This document shows positions 38,736 to 48,857 of a stretch of DNA of 64,000 nt, piece after piece (the first letter of the stretch is position 1; each line of letters begins with the position of its first letter). The stretch spans positions 2,224,214 through 2,288,213 of the forward strand of contig NZ_JAPDIA010000003.1 in the NCBI RefSeq assembly GCF_029525575.1, in the 5' to 3' direction. The DNA comes from Cohnella rhizosphaerae. Its GTDB lineage: Bacteria; Bacillota; Bacilli; Paenibacillales; Paenibacillaceae. The position numbers and the translations under genes were made by a program. Below the pieces are notes generated by a model. The model was not told the origin of the DNA, ran no database searches, and saw only the letters and a program-made list of their open reading frames with translations.

Positions 38736-40332
38736 GTGAGAAAGGTCATTCTGGTGGACGACGAGATGTTCGCGCGCAAAGGGCTGGCGGGCCTGATCCC
38801 GTGGGAGCAATACGGCTACGAAGTGGTCGGCGAGGCGGAGGACGGGGAAGAAGCGCTTGCGCTGATCGGGCGCTTGTCGCCGGACGTCGTCGTCACCGAT
38901 ATCCGGATGCCCGTGCTGGACGGACTCGGGATGATACGAGAAGCGCAGGAGCGCGGCTATCGCGGCACGCATTTTATCATCATCAGCGGCTTCGGCGACT
39001 TCAAGTACGCGCAGCAGGCCGTGCGCTTCGGCGTGCAGGACTATCTGCTGAAGCCGATCGACGAGTACGAGCTTATCGCCGCCCTCGTCCGAATCGGCGA
39101 ACAGCTGAAGCGGGAGCAGGCGCGAACCGAAGCGGAGGACGCGCTGCGGCGTCCGTCGCTGTTCGAGGCGCTCGTATCCGGACGCGCGGCGGAGCGCGAG
39201 CTGGACGCGGACCGCCATACGCTGGGATGGCCGGCGGACTTGCCGTACCGCTATTACGCGGTCGAGCTGAACGACGCGCCGGCGGAGGACGCGGAGGCGG
39301 CGCTGCGCCGCGCCGGCGACGCGGCACGCGCGCTCGCCCGCGCCGCAAGCGCCGCAGCGGAAGCGGGCCTCGTGCCGCCCTGCGCCGGCGAGCCTTACGT
39401 TCACTTCCGCGACCGATACGAGCTGGGCCTGCTCGTACCGGGCGCGAGCGAGCCGCGCGAGGCGAAGGCGCTCGGCGAGCGCCTGGCCCGGGCGGCCGGC
39501 TGCTGCGACGGCATCGCGCCTCGCATCTATATCGGCGAGCCCGCTTCCGGGCTCCTGCTGGCCGGACACTCCTTTTTGACCGCGCAGGAGACGCGCAAGG
39601 CCAAGTTCGCGAAGGCCGATGACACCGTCCTTCTCTTCGAAGACGTCCGCGATGCCGGGCCCGGGGCCTGCCGCGAGATCGAGCCCGCGGTATACGCCGC
39701 GCTGCTCGAGGCGCTGGAGGAGAACGACGCGGCCGCGATGACGGACGCCCTCGACCGGATGTTCGCCGCATTCGGCGAGCAGCGCTTCGCGCCGGACGCC
39801 GTCGCCGCCGCCGTATCCCGCGTCGTCTACGGCGCGGCGGCGATCGTCCGCACGATGCAGGGCGACGACCGCAAGCTCGAGACGATGAACAGGGCGCTCG
39901 GCTGGCAGGAAGCGCCGCTTTCGCTCGCCGGTCTGCGGGCGCTGCTGCTGGCCTTCCTCGCCGAATGCGCCGGTTATATCGCGTCGCTGCGCGAATCGAT
40001 CGGGAAGGGCGACATCGCCAAGATCAAGGCGTACATCGACCGGCATTTTCACGAGAATATCAGCCTGAAGAGCATCTCGCGGCGCTATTACATGAACGCG
40101 GTCTATCTCGGACAGCTGTTCAAGAAAACGTACGGCGTCTACTTCAACGACTACGTGCTGCAGCTGCGCATTCATGAGGCGAAGCGGCAGCTCCGGCAGA
40201 CGGACAAAAAAGGTGTACGAGATCGCGGCGAGCGTGGGCTTCTGCAATGCCGACTACTTCGTCACCCAGTTCGAGAAGGTCGAGCGGAAGACGCCGACCG
40301 CTTACAAAAATGCCATTAGCGAAAAGATTTGA
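38736..40332 (+). CDS. Response regulator, YesN/AraC type (frameshifted)
   Basis: 531 residues after removal of one A from A6 at 40206-40211; repair gives TDKKVYEIAASVGFCNADYF and the stop at 40330. Receiver: LVDDEMFARKG, Asp in VVVTDIRMPVLDG, Lys in YLLKPIDEYE. The middle region is unusually Ala-rich. C-terminal AraC domain: ISLKSISRRYYMNAVYLGQL and TPTAYKNAI. The GTG start follows GGGAGG. The kinase begins 9 nt after the stop. No importer is adjacent, so this is an orphan pair; the cre site suggests a carbon-source role, perhaps with the xylan importer 12 kb away (speculative). Confidence 0.88.
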
Positions 40333-40341
40333 GCATCGGCG

Positions 40342-42156
40342 GTGCGGGAAATGCGAATGGGGATGCGATGGATCCGGAAGCGGTCCTTCAGTCTGAACAA
40401 TGTCAGGCTGCGCAACAAAATGCTGATCGTTTACTTTTTGTCCGTGTTCGTTCCCGTCGTGCTGACGAACGTCATTTTCTACAACATCACGACCAACAAC
40501 GTCAAAAAGCAGAAGATGCGGGACATCTCGCTCGCCATCGAGCAGATCCGCAACGACTTCATGACGCAGGTGAACGTGGCCGTCGGCATCTCCGCGGTCA
40601 TCTACAACGACGCGCTGCTGATCGAATACATGGACAAAAATTACGACGTGCCGTCGGACTACGTATACAATTACCAAACTTACATTATCAGCATGCTGAA
40701 CAAATACAGCCCCGTGTACGAGTCGATTCAGCGAATCACGCTGTATTCGGACAACGACACGCTTATCTACGGCGGACAGGTCGAGCGCGTCACGGCAAGT
40801 ACGAGCGAGCAGCCGTGGTACCGGCTCGTCCGCGATTCGGCGCTGTCCGCCCCGATCGTGCTGCGCACGGCGTCAGATTATCCGGGCGCGACCGGCGATA
40901 TGCTGAGCGTCGTCCGCAAGATCGGCAATGCCGAAGCCGCGGAGCCCTGGGAAAAGTACATGAAGATCGATCTCCATCCCGAAGCGATCCGGGAGATTTT
41001 CCACAACGTGACCCTGGAAGGCGATCTGTACCTGCTGCAAGGCGACGCGATTCAGTATTCGACCAAAGCGGGCTTTGACCTCGCGCAGACGGCCGGCACT
41101 GCCGCGTCCCCGGCGTCCAGAGACACGATCGTCATAGACGAGGACTTCGGGGACGTCCCTTACCTGTCGGACTGGCGCATCGCGGGCGTCTTCAAGGAAT
41201 CGGCGGTGCTGGAGGAGGTGCGCAAGTCCAAAAATTTCGTGCTGTATCTGGCCATTCCGAACGTGCTGCTGCCGACGCTCATCATCATCTGGTTTTCCCG
41301 GTCGCTTAACGCCCGGCTCGTGCGCATTCTGAAGCATATGAAAAAGGTGAAAAACCATTCGTTCGAGATCATCGCCAGGCAGGACGCCGAGGACGAGATC
41401 GGACAGCTGACCGCCGAGTTCAACCGGATGACGCTGCAGATCAAGCGTCTTATCCACGACGTCTACATCGCGGACATCCAGAAGAAGGAGCTGCTCATCA
41501 AGCGCAACCAGTCCCAGCTGCACGCGCTGCAGAGCCAGATCAATCCGCATTTTCTGTTCAATTCGCTCGAGACGATCCGTATGCGCAGCCTGATGAAAAA
41601 GGAAGAGGAGACGGCGCGCATCATTCACAGCATGGCTAAAATTTTCCGCAAGTCGCTCGCCTGGGGCAAGGACTGGGTGACGATTCGTGACGAACTCGAT
41701 CTCGTCGCGTGCTTCCTCGACATCCAGAAGTACCGGTTCGGGGACAAGCTCGACTACCGGATCGAAGCCGACGAGTCGGTGCTGGGCCTCATGATCCCGA
41801 AGATGACGCTGCAGCCGCTCGTCGAGAACGCCAGCATCCACGGCATCGAGAAGCTGAAGGAGGGCGGTCTCATCCGCGTCGCGGTCGTCAAGACGGCGGA
41901 GGGACTCGTCTGCACCGTGAGCGACAACGGGGCGGGCATCCCGCCGGACAGGCTGGCATCGATCTTAAGCGAGCTGGAGCGAGGGGAGGATATCGGCGAG
42001 AGCGTCGGCATCAAGAACGTTTATTACCGGCTAAAGCTTTATTACAAGGAAAACGTCGGCTTCGAGATATCGAGCAAGGAGGGCGAAGGGACGACATTCC
42101 GCATCTGCGTGAAGGCGGGCATCGGGCAGGACGCGATCGGCGGCGGCGTTGGCTGA
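40342..42156 (+). CDS. Sensor histidine kinase, YesM type
   Basis: 604 residues, intact. First helix about 26-48, an extracellular sensor of about 240 residues, second helix about 297-318, HAMP, then the His_kinase domain with LQSQINPHFLFNSLETIR and HATPase with LVENASIHGI and SDNGAGIPPD. Several starts are possible (GTG 40342, ATG 40351, 40357); none has a strong site, as expected for coupling to the regulator 9 nt upstream. Confidence 0.92.
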   Translation: MREMRMGMRWIRKRSFSLNNVRLRNKMLIVYFLSVFVPVVLTNVIFYNITTNNVKKQKMRDISLAIEQIRNDFMTQVNVAVGISAVIYNDALLIEYMDKNYDVPSDYVYNYQTYIISMLNKYSPVYESIQRITLYSDNDTLIYGGQVERVTASTSEQPWYRLVRDSALSAPIVLRTASDYPGATGDMLSVVRKIGNAEAAEPWEKYMKIDLHPEAIREIFHNVTLEGDLYLLQGDAIQYSTKAGFDLAQTAGTAASPASRDTIVIDEDFGDVPYLSDWRIAGVFKESAVLEEVRKSKNFVLYLAIPNVLLPTLIIIWFSRSLNARLVRILKHMKKVKNHSFEIIARQDAEDEIGQLTAEFNRMTLQIKRLIHDVYIADIQKKELLIKRNQSQLHALQSQINPHFLFNSLETIRMRSLMKKEEETARIIHSMAKIFRKSLAWGKDWVTIRDELDLVACFLDIQKYRFGDKLDYRIEADESVLGLMIPKMTLQPLVENASIHGIEKLKEGGLIRVAVVKTAEGLVCTVSDNGAGIPPDRLASILSELERGEDIGESVGIKNVYYRLKLYYKENVGFEISSKEGEGTTFRICVKAGIGQDAIGGGVG

Positions 42157-42200
42157 ATACGGAGGGTGCCGTCAAAAGCTTTTTTTTACGCCGCGCAACT

Positions 42201-42257
42201 TTGTTGCGAACCGACACGATTGTTGTGAACCGACACGATTGTTGTGAACCGACACGT
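42201..42257. repeat. Three 19-nt direct repeats
   Basis: TTGTTGYGAACCGACACGA occurs three times head to tail (42201, 42220, 42239), between the kinase stop and the cation-efflux start. It could be an iterated regulator site or another slippage repeat. No promoter boxes are clear. Confidence 0.85.
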
Positions 42258-42351
42258 TTGTAGCCCCGGCGAAAAAACGTTTCTCTAGACCCACTCCGAA
42301 TTCGCTTGCTAGTATGGATGGTACTGGATAGGGAGCGAGGTACTTCGGGAA

Positions 42352-43246
42352 ATGGATCAACAGGAGCGATACGACAATCTGAAGCTGGGGGGAACGGGGC
42401 GCGATCGTCAGCATCGTCGCCTATATCGTCCTCTCGGCGTTAAAATTAATCGTCGGCTATGCAGCGGGATCGGAAGCGTTGAAGGCCGACGGCCTGAACA
42501 ACGCGACCGACATCGTCGCGTCCGTCGCCGTCCTGATCGGACTGCGCCTCGCGCAGAAGCCGGCGGATCACAACCATCGGTACGGCCATTGGAAGTCGGA
42601 GACGATCGCATCGCTCGTCTCGTCCTTCATTATGGCGGCGGTCGGCCTGCAGGTGCTGTTCGCCGCCGTATCTTCGGTGTTCGGCGGGAGCGAGAAGGCG
42701 CCGGACCCGATCTCGGTCTGGACGGGCCTGTTCTGCGCGGCCGTTATGTATATCGTGTATCGCTACAACCGGAGACTTGCCATTCGAATCAACAGCCAGG
42801 CGGTCATGGCCGCGGCCAAGGACAACATCTCGGACGCGCTCGTGAGCATCGGCGCCGTCGTCGGCATCGTCGGTTCGCAATTCGGCCTGCCGTGGCTAGA
42901 TCCCGTCACCGCCGTAGCGGTCGGCGTCCTCATCTGCAAGACGGCCTGGGATATTTTCCGCGACGCCTCCCACCATCTGTCCGACGGGTTCGACGAGTCG
43001 ACGATCGAATCGTTCAAGGAAGCGATCCTCGAGGTCGAAGGCGTCGAGGCCGTCAAAGATATCAAAGCGAGAAATTACGGCAGCAGCGCGATCGTCGACG
43101 TCGTCGTGCTCGTGAACATGGAGCTGGACTTCGCCGAAGCGCACGAGATCGCGACGAGCGTGGAAAACAAATTGAAGAAGACGTCGGAGGTGTACGAGGT
43201 CCACGTTCATTACGAGCCGGTGGACGTCTCCGACATGCTGTCCTAG
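42352..43246 (+). CDS. Cation diffusion facilitator (Zn/Co/Fe efflux) (frameshifted)
   Basis: 297 residues once a G is dropped from G6 at 42387-42392 (LKLGERGAIVSIVAYIVL). It has six membrane helices, metal-site motifs ADGLNNATD (helix 2 Asp pair) and NHRYGHWKSE, and a C-terminal cytoplasmic metallochaperone-like domain (about 210-290) ending in HVHYEP. It exports divalent cations by proton exchange. The metal is not decided by sequence. It is convergent with carH at a 39-nt gap. Confidence 0.88.
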
Positions 43247-43285
43247 CGGCATCCCGCCGCACGCCTTCTGGCGGCTTGTCCCGCT

Positions 43286-44167
43286 TCAGGCCTGGCACCA
43301 GTCCTCCCATTGATCGGCCGACAGATAGCGCACGTTCGCTTGAACCATGCGTCTTGACGCGGGGCTGTCAAAAGCGGCTCCGCCCAACAAGAACCGCAAA
43401 TTCGGATACTTCAAGGCGGTTGCCTCGATCCACGTCAACAGCTTGTCCGTATTGCGGGGGTCCGTGACGGAAGCCGCGACGAACGAGATATTCTGACTTT
43501 CGATAATCCCGTCCAGTTCCTTGAGCGGCGTGTCGGGACCCGCGTACAGGACATTGACGCCTCTTTTGCGCAAAAACAGGCTGAACGACAATAGTCCGAG
43601 ATGGTGGCGCTCGCCTTCGGGGCAAAAAGCCAACACGATCGGCAGGCCCGGATTGATGGGGAACACCCGGAACAAAGCCGACAGTCTGCGCATGATCGTT
43701 TCCGAAGCGAAATGCTCCTGGACCACTTTGATTTTCCCCGACTCCCACTCCGTGCCCACCCGATAGAGAACAGGAACGAAAATGTACCGCAGCGTGTCCT
43801 CGACGTCGTACAGGGCAAAAGCCAAATCGATCGTTTGATCCGCCTGCGCGGAATCGAATTGAATCAATTCGGCGTAAAGCTTATCGACCAGACTGGCGTA
43901 CATTTGGCCATGTGCGGGCGGGCTCGCTGCGTGCGCCGCAGGTACGGAATCGCTTTGCTTCAGCTTTTCCACCGCTTCGCTGATTTTCAGGCCGTTTTTA
44001 TCGATCTGTTCTTTAAGAAAGCCAAGCCTTGCCAGATCCTCGTCGCTTAGCAGGCGGTGTCCGCCGCTGCTGCGGCCCGGGGAGATGATGCCGTACCGGT
44101 TTTCCCAGGCGCGGATCGTGACTACCGGGATGCCCAGCAGCTCGGACGCCCTCTTCATGCTGTACAT
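43286..44167 (-). CDS. carH: CarH/LitR-type B12-dependent photoreceptor repressor
   Basis: 293 residues: MerR-type DNA-binding domain (1-70, AWENRYG, GGHRLL), a helical bundle and a C-terminal cobalamin-binding domain. The bundle carries the Wx9EH signature (Trp141, Glu151, His152) that caps adenosylcobalamin in CarH. ExHxxG is present as E186-x-H188-x-x-G191, whose His ligates cobalt. In known CarH proteins the AdoCbl tetramer represses carotenoid genes in the dark and light breaks it up. ATG 44167 has GAGGAGG upstream. It is the last gene after the crt operon and has its own promoter candidate with a motif shared with the operon promoter. Confidence 0.9.
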   Translation of the reverse strand: MYSMKRASELLGIPVVTIRAWENRYGIISPGRSSGGHRLLSDEDLARLGFLKEQIDKNGLKISEAVEKLKQSDSVPAAHAASPPAHGQMYASLVDKLYAELIQFDSAQADQTIDLAFALYDVEDTLRYIFVPVLYRVGTEWESGKIKVVQEHFASETIMRRLSALFRVFPINPGLPIVLAFCPEGERHHLGLLSFSLFLRKRGVNVLYAGPDTPLKELDGIIESQNISFVAASVTDPRNTDKLLTWIEATALKYPNLRFLLGGAAFDSPASRRMVQANVRYLSADQWEDWCQA

Positions 44168-44188
44168 GTAACGTTCCTCCTCATTGTA

Positions 44189-44201
44189 ATTATACAAAAT
44201 C
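44189..44201 (-). promoter_or_regulatory. carH promoter -10 with shared GATTTTGTATA element
   Basis: On the minus strand GATTTTGTATA (44201-44191) overlaps a TATAAT -10 box (44194-44189). The same 11 nt occur twice at the idi-crt promoter. This suggests CarH autoregulation by covering its own -10. No good -35 is visible. Confidence 0.55.
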
Positions 44202-44232
44202 GATACAAGGATGAGGATGGTCAGGAACGGAT

Positions 44233-45360
44233 TCAGACTTCGATTTTTCGTCCCTTCCACTTCACGGAATGCAATACGCGCGCCCTGAAAAGGGAGTAGA
44301 TGTGCAATGCCGCGAAAAACATAAACAATAAAGGGTAAATCAAAAACAATCCCTTGTTGAAATTGCCGCATCTGCGGGCGAACCGCAACGTTTGGACGGC
44401 ATAAGCCGCGTACAAGAAGACGGCGAGCGCCATTGCCGCGGGATTCCACGCCGCGATCGAAGAGATCAGGGCGGCCGCGCTCATGAACCCGCCGGTAATC
44501 CAAAGAATGGTCAGCGACATGACGACCGGATGGGTGGATTTCGAACCGACGGCAAAGCTTTTGCACCAGCCCTCCACAAGGGTGCCGAAGCCTTCCGGAT
44601 ACATGCGAAAAGAGATGACGCCGCCCCCGCCCACGCAATGGACGGGGAGATCCCGGTCCAGAAACGCCTGTCCCAGCGCCAGGTCGTCGAGTACGGCGCC
44701 CTGGATTTTGCGATGGCCGCCGACCGCGAAATAATCGTCTTTGTTGCACAAGATGCACGGTCCGAAGGAGCCCGCGGTTTTAAAGCGCGTCCCCCATAGG
44801 GTGAAGACGTTCATGCCGACGATGACGATCACGTTAAATACAGCCGACAAGTTTTCATACAAGCGCTGCACGGTATGGTAGGGCTGCAGGGACAAGATCC
44901 CTCTGGCGCCTTTTTGCGCATAGGAGCCGACCAGCTTCGTGAGGCTGTCGGCATCCGCGAGCGCGGTATCCGCATCGAGGAACAGGAGCCATTTTCCCTT
45001 CGCGTGACGCGCGCCGTGCCAGCAGGCCGCGGATTTGCCCGATCCCGCTTCGACCGTATCGTTGCGCAGCACCGTGGCGCCGAACCCGCTGGCGATCGTC
45101 GCCGTCTCGTCGGTCGAATCGTCGTCCACGACCAGCACCTCGAACGACGGATAGCGCTGCTCCCGCAGCGAACGCAGCAGCGGCGCGATCCGGCCCGCTT
45201 CGTTTCTGGCGGGAATAATGACGGTCAGCGACGGCAGCGGTACAGGCATTAGGATAGGCTTGCCGTTCGTCTTCAGCGTCGGCAGCGCGCCGAACATGAC
45301 GAAGCCGGCCAGAAGCGCCAGCAAGCCGATCCCCAGTTGAACGCCTTCCAAGACGGTCAA
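44233..45360 (-). CDS. crtQ: Carotenoid glycosyltransferase (diaponeurosporenoate glucosyltransferase)
   Basis: 375 residues, GT2 family. It has an N-terminal membrane helix, VIIPARNEAGRI, VVDDDSTDET (nucleotide-binding Asp) and FLDADTAL (metal-binding DxD), plus two to three C-terminal helices. In staphyloxanthin synthesis CrtQ attaches glucose to 4,4'-diaponeurosporenoate at the membrane. It starts at TTG 45360, 7 nt after GAGGAGGG, and sits between crtNb (16 nt) and carH (65 nt). Frame intact. The sugar donor is inferred from the family. Confidence 0.88.
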   Translation of the reverse strand: MTVLEGVQLGIGLLALLAGFVMFGALPTLKTNGKPILMPVPLPSLTVIIPARNEAGRIAPLLRSLREQRYPSFEVLVVDDDSTDETATIASGFGATVLRNDTVEAGSGKSAACWHGARHAKGKWLLFLDADTALADADSLTKLVGSYAQKGARGILSLQPYHTVQRLYENLSAVFNVIVIVGMNVFTLWGTRFKTAGSFGPCILCNKDDYFAVGGHRKIQGAVLDDLALGQAFLDRDLPVHCVGGGGVISFRMYPEGFGTLVEGWCKSFAVGSKSTHPVVMSLTILWITGGFMSAAALISSIAAWNPAAMALAVFLYAAYAVQTLRFARRCGNFNKGLFLIYPLLFMFFAALHIYSLFRARVLHSVKWKGRKIEV

Positions 45361-45376
45361 TGCATTCCCTCCTCGT

Positions 45377-46914
45377 TCACGTGCCGGACGTGCCGGAATA
45401 GTCGAATCGAATGCCTTGATCGTCCTGGATCAGCTCCTGCGACGCGATGCGGGCGGACAGCAGGACGATGGGCACGCCCGCGCCCGGATGCGTGCTGCTG
45501 CCCGTGAAGTACATATTGTCGCAGTGCTTGGCTTTGCTCTGCGGACGCATATGGTTGCTTTGGGACAGGACGGGCATCAGGCCGAAGGTGGCGCCGTTGT
45601 ACGCATTGAACCGCGACTCGAAGTCGCGCGGGGTGATGCAGGTTTCCGTCACGATCTCTTGCTCGATGTTTTCAAGACCGCGTATTTTCTTTAACGTGTC
45701 GAGTATATAAGCGCGGTATTCCCGGATCGTCGTCTCGTTCCACTCGTAGTTAGCCGCCGCCAGATTAGACACCGGCATCAGAATGTACAGGCCGTCTTTT
45801 CCTTCCGGCGCGAGGGATTCGTCCGCTTTGGATGCGACGTATACGTAGAACGATCCGTTCGTCAGTTTGTTTCCGGCAAAGATGTCGTCCAGATTTTTTT
45901 TTCAGGTCTTCATTAAATATAAAGTTGTGGACGTGCTCGATTTCCTCGTATTTGCGGTTCATGCCCAAATAGAGAAGGAAACAGGAGCAGGAATATTTCA
46001 ATTTATCGATCTTCTTATCGGTGTATTTCCCTTTCGCCGCCCGGTCCTTCACGAGATTTTTCATGGCGTACGGAAAGTCCGCATTGCATAGGACGAAGTC
46101 CGCCGGCACCTGCTGCCCGTCTGCGACGATCCCGGTCGCCTTGCGGCCATGAATGCTGATCTCCTGCACGCTGCGGTTATAGTGGACGGTCCCGCCCAAT
46201 TCTTTAAAGAGCCGCTCCATCGCCAGCGCCATCGTATACATGCCGCCTTTGATGAACCATACGCCGTACATGAATTGAATCATCGGTATCATCGTATAGA
46301 ACGAAGGGCTGCGAAAAGGCGATATGCCGATGTACAGCGTCTGGAAGCTGATCAGCTGCTTGAGCCGTTCGTTGCGGATATATTTGCTCATGAATCGGTC
46401 GGCCGTATCCAGCGTCTTCAGCTTCATCGCCTTTTTCAGCATGGAGAAGTTATAAAAATCGCGGGCTTTGCGGAAGGGCCTTTGAATGATGTTGTGCTTG
46501 GCGACGATAAAGCGTTTATAGATTTCGTGGAGATAAAGGAAAAATCCCTCCATGTCCGCTTCGCTGACGCCTTCGATCGTCTTCGTCAATTGCGTCAGAT
46601 CGGAGGAGATGTCGAAGGGCTCGTTCGGCTTGTCGTTGTAGTACACCCGGTACATCGGATCCAAGCGCTCCATGGGGATGTAGTCGTCCGGATTGCGGCC
46701 GCACAGCTCGAAGATCTCCCTGTACAGCTCGGGCATCATGACGATCGTCGGCCCCAAATCGAACGAATAGCCGTCCCTTTCGATCCGGTGCATTTTCCCG
46801 CCCGGCAACGCTTCTTTTTCGTAGATTTCGACCTGGTATCCGGCTTGCTGCAGCCTGATCGCGCTGGCCAGTCCGGCCACGCCGGCGCCGATCACGATAA
46901 CCTTCTTTTTTCAT
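45377..46914 (-). CDS. crtNb: 4,4'-diaponeurosporene oxygenase (CrtNb/CrtP) (frameshifted twice)
   Basis: 511 residues after dropping one base from each of T6 46906-46911 and T9 45895-45903. The repaired start MKKKVIVIGAGVAGLASAI is the FAD dinucleotide fold; the C-terminal GSSTHPGAGVPIVLLS is the conserved FAD/substrate motif of CrtI-like enzymes. Linkage to aldH, crtQ and crtO favours the oxygenase that makes the terminal aldehyde rather than a second desaturase. The ATG overlaps the crtO stop (ATGA). Confidence 0.87.
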
Positions 46915-47416
46915 GTGAATGACCCCGTTCCCGTTTTATTCGACGCGGATACGATGGCATCGATGCGTCCGCGATTGTAGCGCTGCACGACGATGATCGG
47001 CAAGTTGAACGACACGGCGTACAGGACCATGATCCAGCCCACCCATACGGGGTTCCAGAGAAAGAACAGGGGGAGCCGGCAGGATGGACAGCCAGTGGGT
47101 CAGCTCCGCCCGTTTGGTCTCCGCGGCGAAAACTTTCAATTCGCCGACGCGGGTGCCGCGCAGCTTCTTTTTGCCGTAGCCTTTTCTTAATATCGCAGTT
47201 CCGTCGATGATTCGGCCCTTCCACCGCTTGACGAAAAAGCTGCTGCCAACGCTTGCCCGATCGCTCCCAGGCACCCAGCCGAAACCAGGCGCCGTCCTTC
47301 AAAAAATAGGATCGGGGAAGCTTCAGGCAAAGGACGGAGATGGCGATATGGAAAAAGGCCCAGGCGAATATATCGATCGCGACGATCCAAAAGTTAGATA
47401 ACGTTACGAGCGGCAC
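46911..47416 (-). CDS. crtO: Glycosyl-diaponeurosporenoate acyltransferase CrtO (frameshifted twice)
   Basis: 167 residues, close to the 165 of the staphylococcal enzyme. One base must be removed from A5 at 47234-47238 and from G5 at 47069-47073. The repaired protein has two N-terminal and two C-terminal helices with KRWKGRIIDGT, LPAPLFFLWNPVWVGWIM and VVQRYNRGRI, all CrtO landmarks. Start GTG 47416 with GAGGAGG upstream. It would esterify the carotenoid glycoside with a fatty acid in the membrane. Confidence 0.82.
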
Positions 47417-47458
47417 GGCAGTCCTCCTCAAGCGTTCTGTTTTCCTTCGCAACGGACG

Positions 47459-48857
47459 CTACAACAGCCACTTTCTGAACTTTCGGACGATCTTCATGTC
47501 CATGGCCGTATAAGGCGGATATTTATCGGATACATGCCAGTAGCGATAGGCGCGGTAGTCGGTCTTCGGATAGCTGAAGGCTTGAAAACCGGCTTCGCCG
47601 TGATAGCTGCCGTGCCCGCTTCGCCCGACCCCGCCAAAGGCGACGCGGGGGTTGGCGCCGTGATGGATGACCTGATTGACGCTGACGGTCGTCGATCGCA
47701 TATAGGCTTGAACCCGCCTGATCTGCCGCTTGTCTCTGCTGAATACATAAGCGGCCAGGGCATCGCGCTGAATCGTCTGCCCCGCAAGCAAGGCATCCAG
47801 GTCGCGATAGGGAATGACCGGGAGAATCGGCCCGAAAATCTCCTCCTGCAGGATCGAACTCCCCGGCGGGATATCGGTTAATATCGTCGGCGCGATAAAC
47901 AGCTGGTCCGCGTCGCTGGCGCCGCCAAACCTAATGCGGCCTTGCTCGATCAAACGCTGCAGCTTTTGAAAATGCGCGGCATGGCAAATGCGGGCGTAAT
48001 CTTCGCTCGACTCGGGTTTTTCCCCGTAAAATTCGAGCAGCGCCGATCGCATTTCCGCCAGCGTACGCTCATAGACCGATTCATGTACGAACAGCGTGTC
48101 CGGCGCGATGCAGGTCTGGCCGGCGTTGAGGAACTTGCCCCAGACGATCTCGCGAACGGCCGCGGGAGAAAAGCCCGACGCATCCAGGATGCAGGCGTTT
48201 TTCCCGCCGAGCTCGAGGATGACGGGCGTCAGCTGCGCCGCCGCCTGCTGCGACACGGCCTTCCCCGTCCGCTCGCTCCCCGTGAAAAAAAGGAGATCGA
48301 AGGGGGAGGGAGGTCAACAGCCTGGACGTCTCGGCATCACCCGTCACGACGGTCAGCATTTCGGGCGGAAACGTCCGTTCGATCGTCCGTTGCAGCAGCG
48401 CGCTCGTGGCCGGCGCGTATTCGGACGGTTTGATCACGCAGCGATTGCCGGCCGCGATCGCGCCGATCGCCGGCATCAAGGCGAGCTGCAGCGGATAGTT
48501 CCACGGGCTGATGACAAGCACGCTGCCGTACGGATGTCTCGCGGTGCGGATCGCTTCCCTATAGCCGAATTTGAACGGGCGGGAACGCTTCGGCCTGGCC
48601 CATTTGGTTAACGACTTGCAGACGTATTCGATCTCGTTCAGCAGCAGCGCGATTTCAAACGAATACGCTTCGAAGGCGGGTCTGCGCATATCGGAGACGA
48701 GCGCCGCGATGAAGGCCGCTTCATGGTCCAGCAGCATCCGCTTGAGCCGCAGGAGCGCGTCTTTGCGCGCTTCCACCGTAGGAACGGGGCCCGAGCGCGC
48801 AGCTGCCTGCTGTTTTTCCAGTATCGCCTGCAGCGCGTCGCGCCGTTGACTATCCAT
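47459..48857 (-). CDS. aldH: Carotenoid aldehyde dehydrogenase (AldH) (frameshifted)
   Basis: 465 residues after removing one base from G5 at 48302-48306 (coding C5); repair gives [18 protein letters not shown]. The family motifs are [18 protein letters not shown] (catalytic Glu) and [10 protein letters not shown] (catalytic Cys), with a hydrophobic C-terminal region typical of class 3 fatty-aldehyde types. In this operon it should oxidise 4,4'-diaponeurosporenal to the acid. ATG 48857 overlaps the crtN stop by 8 nt. Confidence 0.87.

Noticed and set aside
38694..40247. 517-codon minus-strand ORF opposite the response regulator
   Set aside because: Shadow of a GC-rich gene; no ribosome site or recognisable domain, while the plus strand has receiver and AraC motifs.
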